NCBI RefSeq assembly: GCF_001949145.1
Contig: NW_019091480.1
Coordinates: 891,783-936,767 of the forward strand
Source of the DNA: Acanthaster planci
Lineage: Eukaryota; Echinodermata; Asteroidea; Valvatida; Acanthasteridae
DNA length: 44,985 nucleotides
Reading direction: 5' to 3'
A program made the translations under genes and the position numbers. Numbering within the stretch: the stretch's first letter is position 1; each line of letters starts with the position of its first letter. Below the pieces are notes generated by a model, which saw only the letters and a list, made by a program, of their open reading frames with translations, searched no databases and was not told the DNA's origin. Shown here piece by piece: positions 24,823-35,229 of this stretch.

Positions 24823-24881
24823 TTAACCCTAACCCTCCTCAATCCTTCACCTGTTGGAGGACTGAGGAGTTTTAGGGTTAA
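24823..24881. repeat. 59-bp imperfect inverted repeat (hairpin)
   Basis: Arms are 24823-24846 and 24858-24881 with an 11-base spacer. By my count 21 of 24 positions pair. The outer ten bases of each arm are 'ttaaccctaa' and its exact complement. It could be a tiny foldback element. The telomere-like 'ttaaccctaaccc' looks coincidental, since it does not repeat. Confidence 0.75.
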
Positions 24882-25145
24882 CAGTCTGCTTCCAAACAAC
24901 AACTAAAATTTAAAAATCATTGCACTTTCACACTATTCCTCATACATAAAACCAAAACGTTGGATTTGATGCTGTTTGTAATGTTTTCTTTCAATGAACA
25001 CCCGGGCAAGTGCCGATAACATGTCCATGTTATACCATGTGACTTGCCATTATAGCGCCTGATCTAGCTTTCAATCTGTTATACAAATATTTTTTAAATC
25101 TGGATTCCAAATCCCACAGTGTTTTGTAATCGGCAAGGTCATCAT

Positions 25146-25382
25146 GCAGGGGGGATCTAGGAATTTTTTTCAGGGAGGGGGTCAGGCCGGAAATTTTTCT
25201 TTATGTCTCATTTTTTGGACTAGCGGAAACGATCCTGAAACATTATACATGGCAACCATTGTTCACAATTGTCTTGGTGTGGTTACTTCATTTGTTTTTT
25301 AAAATTATTTTTCCCGATTGTTTGCTTTTTTGTCTCAGAGCTGGGGGAGGTGTCGACTCCGCCCCCTAGATCCACGCCTGCC
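25146..25382. mobile_element. MITE-like non-autonomous element with terminal inverted repeats
   Basis: The left end reads 'gcaggggggatctagg' (25146-25161). The complement of the right end (25382 inward) reads 'ggcaggcgtggatctagg'. The ends therefore form an imperfect inverted repeat of about 16-17 bp around a 237-bp G/T-rich body. There is no open frame, and no clear target-site duplication. The end word resembles short elements I recall from invertebrate genomes, but I cannot name the superfamily. Confidence 0.6.
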
Positions 25383-28346
25383 GGATGATGTCACGATAAT
25401 GTGACGTGTAAATCTAACAAGTTCCATTCTGGTCTGGTTCCCCTTATCTCCGCTAAGCTTTTCTCTTAGATATGCACGTAAGAAACCCGTCGGATAGCTC
25501 CTTAACTTCAAGCTGCATTTAAGGATTAAACTAAGCGCTCGTTCCGAAACCCTACATTAATACGTACAGATGGAGCTTTTCCTACCACTCTCATCATTAA
25601 AAAAAGTCTTTCTAAACCAGCGAAGGGCAACACGGAGGAACAGGATTTCACCTTCATATAACGTCCAATGGTCTATCCAGATTCCTATTCATAAAGATCA
25701 ACGGCTGTGCCCCAGCCTATAGTGCACGTGTAGCCTCAGTTATTCAAAGCATCGGTGGCATGCGGTCGATTGTGTTGACGGAGTTTCGTAACTGAAGCCT
25801 TTAACGAGTCCATCTTAATCCGATGAAATATTAAAGGCTGCACAATGATGCACGTATAATTGCCGAATGATGGCCTATCATATGCAACGTCAATTCCACA
25901 TTATTGTTCGACATGTCAACAAATACATGTGCATGGCTACCCACCTAACCGGGTTTTTATTACAAATGCACTGTAACCGCATGAAGTTGCTGCATTGGAG
26001 ATCGTTGAATTCAGCGTAGTTACAAACAAAAGCAGCTCATTTAAAAAATGGTAGCCGACAATCTGCTAGTGAAAATTGCACACGCCTCGGGTGCGTATTT
26101 CAAAGCCTGTATTTCATGTAGCATATGTACTGAAATCAGCGATCTGTCGTGAATTCTTAGCCTACGGACTGGTCCCCATCCCTATTATATAAGCACCGAA
26201 GGTCGTTTAACGTCGATTTGGATGCTGAATACGTATTTGTCTGGCCAACAGCAACATGAAAATAATCGGCAATTCAACATGATGATACGTTTCAGCGGGG
26301 AGGCGAAATTGAAATCAGTGGTTATTGTGTTAAATTTAAGATAAATTGACAATTTATCGTGAAGTTGAATTCGGTAACGAAGAAGAGAAAGCAATATATG
26401 CCATCATCTCCTGCTTGATTTGTGCATTTAATTGTGCTGGCATCGTTTCCTCATTTACATACATCCCACAAGATTTTGCTAGATTCATTACCCGCTACCG
26501 ATCCCTATGTTTTGATGAGGACGTCTGTATAATTTTTATAAGACTTTTGGAAACAACGTACAGACGGGAACCAGTCTAAAAAGCCTATGGTTTGTGGTAT
26601 TACACCACGCAGTAAAAGTCATTAACAGACGTAGCGTTTTAGTGTCTACGTCGTGTGATTTATTGTTTATTTGAATACCAAACCTTTCGCCACTGTACAG
26701 TAATCGAAAACCCAACCTGTACCATCTACCAACTGTTCACCGACCTGCACACCCATCCGGTCTGATCACAGGCATAGGTCGTACCACTAATTGCTCCCAA
26801 GTGGGATAAATCGTTTTCTTGATGCGTGACAAGTCAAATGCGAATGTGATCCATTCCGAACCGATTACACGCTCGTTACTTGTATTGCAAACAAGGTTGG
26901 CAGCTAGTAGCGTATATATCAGTCAGTAGTGGACTGATGGAGGACTTTCCATGACGGCAAACTGGCCATTTGAACAGCAATTGAAATCGCTAACACTTTA
27001 CGTTCGGCAGGCTTGCCCCGGCCCTCCATCTACCGCCTCTCGCGAGTGAGGGAGACGGACAAAAGACGTGGCGAAACTCTTCAGCCTTCAGGGATATCAT
27101 TGCCCCAAGTCAGTGTACCTGCATTGTTCGCCACCAAAGCTAGACATTCTTTGACAAAAGGACGGCCGACATAATTCTAATAAAAGTTGTCTTAGTTGCA
27201 ACCACGAAAGGATGAAACGCGTTAGTGGTCATCGCATTAGCTTCTCTGAAAGTGCACGGTAGAAATGGACAACTGTGTGCTGCAAACTACCGGGGGTGTT
27301 AAACGAAGGCTGAAAATAATGGACTCGTGTGACAAAATTATGAAATTGATAGCACAACGGCAATTTTAAAACCTGTCCATGTAAGATTTGCTTGCATCTG
27401 AAGTGCCGTACGTAACTGCATTACTGTAGTTGAGTATGAAGGATTGTATTAAGGTCAAGTCGGCCTGATTGAACGGCGAGATGAGATTTGCACAAAACCT
27501 ACCACCGCTTTGGGTGAAGGTGGGAAAGGCATTAACGGCGTATATATTCAGTGAGGGGGCAGGCGGAACAGGGACCTTCCTTCAAGTAAGCAAAAAAAAA
27601 TGCGGAACATTTTATTGATGCTCAAATATTCGGGAAACGTTTGCATACACTGCCCACTGTGAGGTGTTTCGGACGTCATTTGTGTGTTTTGTGGAACGAT
27701 ACAAAAATTACAAAGATATGAAACACGAGCAATTTACCAGCAAATAAACCTGTGTTTGTTTCAGGCGATGAATGGTGATCGAGCTCTCGATAAAGATCCA
27801 ATCTTGCCTGTAGTGCTTAAACGCAACCACCAGTTCAGGGTTCAGTACGTAATTGATACAGATAAGTTTTATTTATTTATTTATTTTTTTTTTTTGGTTG
27901 CACCAACATGACTCACGCTCCCGTTCTCTGGTACTTGGGATTCTTAACAACCCTCGAGAGCTTCAGAGAAAATGGTGCCGCTGTGTTTACGACCCGTCTC
28001 ACTGAATTCTGGAGCCTGGGGAAACTTGTGCGTGTGAATACATCTCTTGTTATTATAATGCTGAGTGGGTGAGTCGTTACAATTTAGTGGAGTTAGGCCT
28101 ACTGCTCGACAGCTACATGCGACCGGAACAGATCATCATAGGGGACTTCGTACAGGTATTGTGCTCGGGTTACACTCAGTACGGGCACTGGAAGTCGGTC
28201 ACAACTCGGTTGGGTAGCAGTCGGGGTTCAGCAAGTCACTGTGGTACTCCACAGAGGTGGCTATCTCCGTGGACTCTGATGCGAGCTTGTGTTTCGGCGA
28301 AAGATTCAGAACACCTTAGACGAGGACTGGGAAAACAACTGCTGGC

Positions 28347-31300
28347 ATGGAAAAGAACTGGACGAGCGCCTTGAACATGACTACTTGGGACGGAAATACG
28401 TCAACAGTTCCCGGGGACTCGAACTGTTCATTCCGAGTGCCAGGCGCAAGAGAGATGTTCCTCAGTAAGTATGAACGAGGATACACGTCTGATGCCCTTA
28501 AAGTAAACCTGAGATTTTCAATAGCGTCAATGGTATCGGATCCTGGCCTGATGTTGCTCCCTACTGTCAACGCAAACGTGGCTCTCATCGAGTAGGCACT
28601 TTTGCGAACGATATATGTGCCAGCTTTAGTTCCCATCTACAATTCAAGTCCTGGTTTTCACTGTCCGACGGTAGCTTTATAAAATCACGAGCTTGCCCTT
28701 TTAGGCCCAAATTGCATTCAAAAAGGGTTCTTGTGCTCGGGCACGGATTAAACATTTATCCTGCTCTTATAAGAGCTCCCCGCTGCCGTGAAAGTTTGTT
28801 TGAAATAGCTCACATTCGCCCAACGAAGTTCTTTTATATTTACCTTTAATTAAGGCAGAGAATCGTCGAACCATACAAAAGCTAAACTAACAACAATGGG
28901 AGGTTAAAAATAAATATACATGTGAACGAAACTCACAGAGAAGGACTGCACGCCTTTAAATGACCCTTGAATTACCGTCGCTCAAAGGGAAGTGCGCAGT
29001 TAATGTTCATTCAGTAGATTGCTTAAAGGACGGAGCACATGCAAAGTGTTTGCACATACATGTACTCTACGGCAATTGCATAGCATTACGTGTGTGTGCG
29101 GTTCCTGTCGTAAGAACTTCGGTAAATACAGCGGTCACCCCTGCTTCATTTATGACCAAAGATCACTGAGCGTCGGGTCCCTGTACAATTGAAAGGTTTT
29201 CCATTGAAAAGAATGATACAGCGCAGTCTCTAAAGGGAACTTGCATCTTTTATATGCACGTGATTACAAAGAGCGATTTATAAACATTTTGTCCAATCAT
29301 GCGATCGAAGTTCTACATTATGGGTGCACCGAAAAACGTTCAGATGCCTGGACAAAAATTGACAACGCAATTTTACCCTGAGTTCCATACTCCTGAAAGT
29401 ATGCCTGATATATGCTTGATGTACACTGATAGAAGTTATATTCCAAATAACTATTCATAGATGCTTCAAAGGAACGTTTACGATTTGGACTTTACGCTCG
29501 TTATTGTGAAGTCGGGTTTCTTTTTTTCGCAAAAAAGAGCTTTGCAGACATAACAATTTCCCCTTTTGAATATTTCTGTCAAGTTTGTTTCATCCCATAA
29601 TTCTATGTTAATATTTGTAGATCAAGTTAACCGGAAAAAACATAATATAAGTGGTTTTGATTTGAATTAGACGACACACTTCACGTTCTCAGCTGCTACA
29701 TGTAAACACGGTATCCTGGCTCAATGTCCAGCGATAGTAGATAACGAGACTCGCCACAAAAAGAAATGTTATTTTTAAGTCTTCTTATTGGTTTGACCTG
29801 TTTGTTTGGCTTTGAATATCTACTTATGAAAATATTAATTTTGGTGAGATTATTAATCAACTTCAGGAAGGAGCTAATGAGACTGTGTGTTTGGCAGGCA
29901 TATTCTTTGCTGTCATAAGGGCAAATTGTCAAGGTGGATTTCCCAAAATGCCAAATGTAGAAGCCGATTTTCTAAGGACCGATAACCGAGTACCCTGGGA
30001 CTGTTTGTCTGTCACCCTGGGACTGTACTTTCAATGCAACTTCGGTCATGTCGTTTTTAAAGTCAGAGAGTCTTTATTAAATCAGTCTTATTCAATTAAA
30101 TTTAATGGATCGCAATAATTTTAAGTATTCCATCTGATTCTAATCACTGTTTCTGTTTGTGGTACAGCGTGTTTTTTAGCAGTTAATAATGTCACTGTTA
30201 ATAACTTCTAATATGAACAAATTTAACCTTCTGTACCAGTGCACACGTCGGAACCCTGGTCTATGGCTATGCTCATCGTCGTGTCCACCTTGAGTTTCCT
30301 GACAGGCGTCCTTTACGTGGAGATGGCGTGCAGTGTGGTGCGCACCATGAAGTACGGCACACAGCGAGGCTACACCCTATTCATCCTGGGGCTGGCGCCG
30401 GTGAGATCACACTGCGACGCCATATGGCTAAATCCGGCAAAATTGGTTTAGTAACTTTCTTGCTGATGGTAGAAAACAAGACCAACCTACCGAGATGGCC
30501 GGTGGGCCGTAATCGACTCACAGGCAGAAACCGTCTGACCTATGACACAACCGACCAATCCCAGCAGACAATTTCGTATCGGTGTACTTTTACTGAATGA
30601 CCTTTGGGACCGGCCTAAATAAGCAAATTAACCAACTTTCAGGAGCAGCGAATAGAAGATCGGGACCTTCGGCCCAATTTTGATTCGGGCCTGATTTGGC
30701 TTGATTTTGGTCAGTATTATACGGTCCAAATGTGGACATCGCTTCATCATTTCTTAACAAACCTGATCATTGTAAATGTAACTCTTTTTGATATGTAGGT
30801 CTTTAGCCTGACATCATTGACTGGTATCTACATACCTAAAGCGACCCTCGTAGGTGTTTGGGCATCCAGTGTGTAAGTTTATTTTGACTTCACACCTGAA
30901 CATGTATGTCTCAACAAAGCCCTGAATAATTATTGCGTAATACTTTTGCAAGGAGGTGCGTGTCGGTAGAACGTCAGAGGGCGAGGCAGGCAGGACGAGA
31001 GATTCAAAGTGAACAAACTTCAAAGTACACATTTGCACGATGTATTGCAAAGGTTACCAAACTACCACCTTTATTTTCGCCCAGTTATCTCTCAGTCTCG
31101 CTCTACATCTTCCTGATGCTGGTATTCACGTACTTCGGAGGGCCGGATGAGATGGTAGCTAAGTTGGCCACAACCACGATCAGTCTGGCGCAGCCGCCAC
31201 TCGCTTGCTGCTGTCCTTGTTGCTGCCGCAAGATTAGGCTGACGAGGTAAGTAGAAAGTAACTCCCCCCGCGACTAGTTCTCCGTCAATTAGATTATTGC

Positions 31301-33901
31301 CTAAAAACACAAGTTTTCTCCACAGACAACAAAACGGTGTTTTGAAAATGTAGGGCAAGTCTTTATGCTACTCTAGACAACCGGACTATGGTTGGTTGAT
31401 TCAACTAAATACTTAACCGTTTTCGGAGGACTTGCCCAAGATGAGCAGTATACGAAAAACTCAACTTCTTGAGCAGCAATAACAGTGCCTTTTAAGATAT
31501 TTTAAGGAGTGTAGACAAACAAGAGGAAGTCAGACGCAACAAAAAGCAAATGAGGAACAGAAAGGGCCACAATCATGTAAAAGTTTTTTAAATGGTGCGA
31601 TGTTTTTTTAACATCTGATTTGCTCAAGATGCTGAATCACCAGAGTGTGATTCTGAGGTGTTCTTGTCAGAGGTCTATCAAGCATTTCCCCAAGTTCCCA
31701 AAATATAAAAAAGTGCACAACCGCGTTGAGTTTCACGTTTTAACATGCTCTCAGAGGGAAAGCTATGTGAATAATTTCAAACAACGAAAGATGAACGTTG
31801 ACACGCCCAGTACACCCATATCGACCGCAATAAAAGACATTTTGTGATGTTGCTTTGACACGCAGTACCAACTTGCATCGTTTGCGGGGGGCGGTGCTTC
31901 AGATGGCTGTGGTGTATCCCTTGACGTACTTCATCACCGCCATACTGTGGGCGGACGGTCTCTACGATCCCTCAAAGGTGAGATAAATTTCTCATTGAAG
32001 ACGTAGCGATGTTACAGTTTCCTTATTTAGTGATCCTGGAGTATCTTTGCCAAAGACAGCCTTAGTTGAGTTGACTCTTTGAGCAGGGTATTTCGTGTCA
32101 CAAAATAAGCTGTGTTCTGTGGTAGACTTGCCGGTGGAGATTAGAAGAGGCGAGGACTCTCAGCATGAGAGCCAAACGCATCCCTGGCACTTAAGTATTA
32201 AATGTGAATATAGTGCCCTATCTAGAAAATTAGCTCGAAATTTCCCTCCACATAATACATAATGGCGATCTGGGAGACTGCGCGCAGCAGATTCTGTCAC
32301 GAAGACACTTAATGTGCACGTGTATCCATGTACAGTCAGCGACTTGTAAGATTCAATTTCGTTATCATTTTCTAAAAGTTAAAAGTTCTCAAAAACATTT
32401 TAACCCGCTTCCTCTCCTGGTTTCCTTTCTATTCATTTCCCCCCTTCTTTTTGGTAATTAATTAATATTTTGGTGGCGGGGGAGTGTCCCCTGGCCCCTC
32501 CCTGTTTTGTATGTAAACGACTCTGAAGCTTTTGTAAAGCCCGTGCACGCAACAAGAGATAGAGGAAGCCGAGGATTGGGGACCAACACAAATTCAGACT
32601 TATCCTTTCCTTATTTCTGTAGGTGGACCCCACATCTGCCTATCTGTACCTGTCAGTCACCATGTTGGCATCAACGCTGACCGCCATGTATGCCTTGACC
32701 ATCATAAACGTAGCGGCCGATGCCAGCCTAGCCGCCATGTATGGAACATTCCGTCTCCGGTTCTCCCTGCTCCAGTTCTTCATGATCGTTCCCAGTATCC
32801 AGGGGCTGGTTATCACCATCATCTCCCAGGTGGTGTGGTTCCCCTGCAGTGGCGTCCTGGCGCCGAGTATTAGAGCCAGCCGTAAGTATGGGGCTTAAAT
32901 GCCTTCTGCGTTGAATGTCTGCGTCCATACTTGGCCTTGACCTGGGTTCCTCGGCGGTGTCTGAAAGTCTTGCCTGGGGCCCGTGGTAACAGACGCCAAT
33001 TCTAGCAATAGATTTTACCGCAGCCAAGGGCGGAATTGATAAAGAACACTTTGACTACATCCGAATCTGTTGTCTAAGCTATGTCTAGGTCTTCGCTTCA
33101 TTGAATATATGAAGTCGTAGGGGCAGAAGCTCGTTTCAGACACGACACAAGGTTTTAGAGCTGCTCGACAAGCTTTGGTCGAACTCGCGCGTGTCGACGA
33201 TGACATGCATTTTCTATGTAACTGCCAGGACTGAGTGAGCCAAGGTTGGTTGCATCACTGGCTCTTAACAGCCCAGACATCCTCCACCGCGAGAGGCTGT
33301 CCTAGGGGAATCTCCAGGCTATCTCCCTTAAAAGACATTCATTGTACAAACTCATGGCAATATCCAGTGTTCAATATAACATAACATGCAATATTCGCTG
33401 TAATAATCTCCGAGAATAACCAGTACGCAATATCAAACTAGATTTACTGTCATCATCTTGACTGAAAACCGCACTTCATAAATAGAGAAATGTTCTCATT
33501 TCAGTTCTGTGTCGTAGACCAATGTTCCTCGATCCAAAATGCCCAATTTTTATGCCGCTTTGCAAACTCCATCCCTTTCTGCAGTGTTGTACAACATGCT
33601 GGTCGTTATCGAGATGTTCCTTCTGCTCGTCATTGGCCGATGCAAGTCGCTCCTGAACGATTACCATCGGCCGCTGCTGCTAGGCCCCAACCAAGACGCC
33701 TCGCTCAGCAGGTCCCAGACACAGCACCGCTACGCCGGTATTCCAGACGCGACCTCGCCGATGCTAGACGCGGAGGGCAACAAGCCCGCCTTTCCCACGC
33801 ACCTCCTGGACGTCGAGAAAGGCCAGGGAATGGTCGTGTTGAACGGTAACCAGACGCCTTTTTCAAATGGGCCTCGCAAGGAAATCCAAACTGATGTTTG
33901 A
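28347..33901 (+). CDS. SLC51A: Organic solute transporter subunit alpha (OST-alpha), complete, 7 exons
   Basis: Exons: 28347-28464, 30240-30400, 30799-30872, 31085-31246, 31866-31977, 32623-32881, 33585-33901. They join in phase to 400 aa (human about 340). OST-alpha pairs with the small subunit OST-beta at the plasma membrane and carries bile acids, steroids and conjugates by facilitated diffusion. The hallmark polycysteine loop is present: PPLA followed by CCCPCCC (Cys159-165), where human has a longer Cys run. Flanking helices also match: YLLML-VEGFGG in human against YIFLMLVFTYFGG here, and KFALFQ against RFSLLQ. Exon 1 encodes a short luminal N-terminus with four N-glycosylation sequons (Asn4, 10, 17, 26) and SNCSFRVP, fitting the human SACFSQPP segment. 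It is supported by a gtaagt donor and by forming Met40 in phase with exon 2; it is the least certain exon. The cytosolic tail is longer than in human. No OST-beta gene was seen in the window. Confidence 0.9.
28465..30239 (+). other. Intron 1 of SLC51A
   Basis: 1.8-kb intron from a gtaagt donor to an accag acceptor. AT-rich; I see no repeat family or exon in it. Confidence 0.65.
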
Positions 33902-35140
33902 AGAGACACATAGTGGAACATTTTATTCAAAATTCTTTTTGATGCTTTATTTTTGGCGATCACGAAAATGTTCGCAGTGAGCAAAGTGATTCTTTCAAGT
34001 GCACATGGAACGTGTTTCAGCTATGCATGTGGGATGTAGCGCGTATCAAGATTTTCCGACAGAGATGCGGGTTCGTATTGAGGTACTTAAGATGTATATG
34101 CCTTTGCAACGTGAAGATTACCCTTCGGCGTAGAGACATTCCTGGAAGATGTTTGTAGCAAAACGTGCCTCATTGTTTTGTATTTAATTGGTGTTACGTA
34201 TCAAAGTATATTATTGTTTTTGTCATTGATCATTTTATCACTTACTTTACACAGCGAAATAGCTTGCCCTAGTAAATACTAACTCAAAATGTTAGTCGAT
34301 ACTTAGCCGATAAGAGCCGCTTCACGCCTCCGTCTCGGCCGCGCAAAGGCCGAATTTAGTGAGCCTTTTCCATACATCACCCTTTTCAAATATCTGCTGA
34401 GGTTATCCCAATCGGACAAAATGGTTCGCAACTTAACTCGAGCCGCACTGATGTCCAGATGGACATTTTAACATTTATGGCGTCTAGCAGGCAACGCTGA
34501 CATGCTTTGCAAGAACGCAGCCGTTAACAGTCAAACTCAGAACATCTGGTGCGCAAAAATGTGCCTCGATGAAAATGTACAATTTTTGCTTTCTGATGTT
34601 TTGGGGTTCTGAATCAAGTAGGTACTAAACACCCTCAACCAAATACTTGTAAATACAACCCGAGGCTACGATTTTAATAGTGTTTATAAATATACATATC
34701 ACTCGGTTAAGACGAACATAGTGACTTCAATGTCATAGTTTTCTTACATGCAGTAGTTTTTAATCGAACGTAGGATACCATACAAACAATGCTTGGCCAC
34801 TAGCTTTGTCTTAATACCTGCACAAATCGAAAACACTGATTACAGGATGCTGATTTTATACAATACTGACAGTATTACTGCATCAGTACTTGAGGCTGAT
34901 TACTAGACTTAATTAACCACACTCTCATGACACTTTGTGACCGACTCTATCGAACACAGGCCAAAGTACAAATGCAAGTACAAATGCTGCACTGCCAAAT
35001 GTGTGGTTCCTTGTATTAATGCATGCTTGTACAATTCATATTTTTTGTAAGCAAATGGTTCACTTTAGACGCAACATGTTCATGTACCCACAGTCTGTTT
35101 TCTGTTTGTATTTTGAAAATAAAGTATACGGTGCTTTTAT
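33902..35140 (+). other. Probable 3' UTR of SLC51A with AATAAA signal
   Basis: AT-rich and without coding potential. The first canonical AATAAA after the stop is at 35118-35123, so the 3' UTR would be about 1.2 kb. The converging WDR3 stop codon lies only 107 bp further on. Confidence 0.5.
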
Positions 35141-35201
35141 AAGGGAAAGTTCTGCCCCCTAAAAATTCTTCCTTAATAAAGAATATTGCCCTGGGTAGGA
35201 A

Positions 35202-35207
35202 TTTAAT
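35202..35207 (-). other. Possible poly(A) signal of WDR3
   Basis: TTTAAT on the + strand reads ATTAAA on the minus strand, 22 nt past the WDR3 stop codon (35230-35232). If used, the 3' UTR would be extremely short and end about 50 bp from the SLC51A poly(A) site. Confidence 0.35.
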
Positions 35208-35229
35208 ATTGAAGGAATTCTCAGGTATC

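Larger units (their letters stand above)
23284..28346. other. Head-to-head intergenic region between the receptor and SLC51A genes
   Basis: 5.06 kb separate the two start codons. Promoters and 5' UTRs of both genes should lie here, but I cannot place a TATA box or initiator with confidence. A cluster of open frames on the minus strand at 23516-24536 is described separately. A hairpin (24823-24881) and a MITE (25146-25382) are also present. From about 25400 to 28300 I see only AT-rich sequence without family resemblance, ending in a TTTA/T-rich tract near 27866-27896. Confidence 0.55.

Noticed and set aside
24823-24836. Telomere-like TTAACCCTAACCC
   Set aside because: There is no tandem continuation, and the bases form one arm of an inverted repeat.
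27750-27850. Possible exon in 'tttcag' to 'gtaatt' at about 27765-27849
   Set aside because: The peptide resembles no part of OST-alpha, and the chain starting at 28347 already gives a complete protein.
28280-28464. Plus-strand frame across SLC51A exon 1 with a furin-like RRKR site, and a minus-strand frame over the same bases
   Set aside because: Only the frame starting at 28347 joins exon 2 (30240) in phase and matches the OST-alpha N-terminus. The others are shadows.
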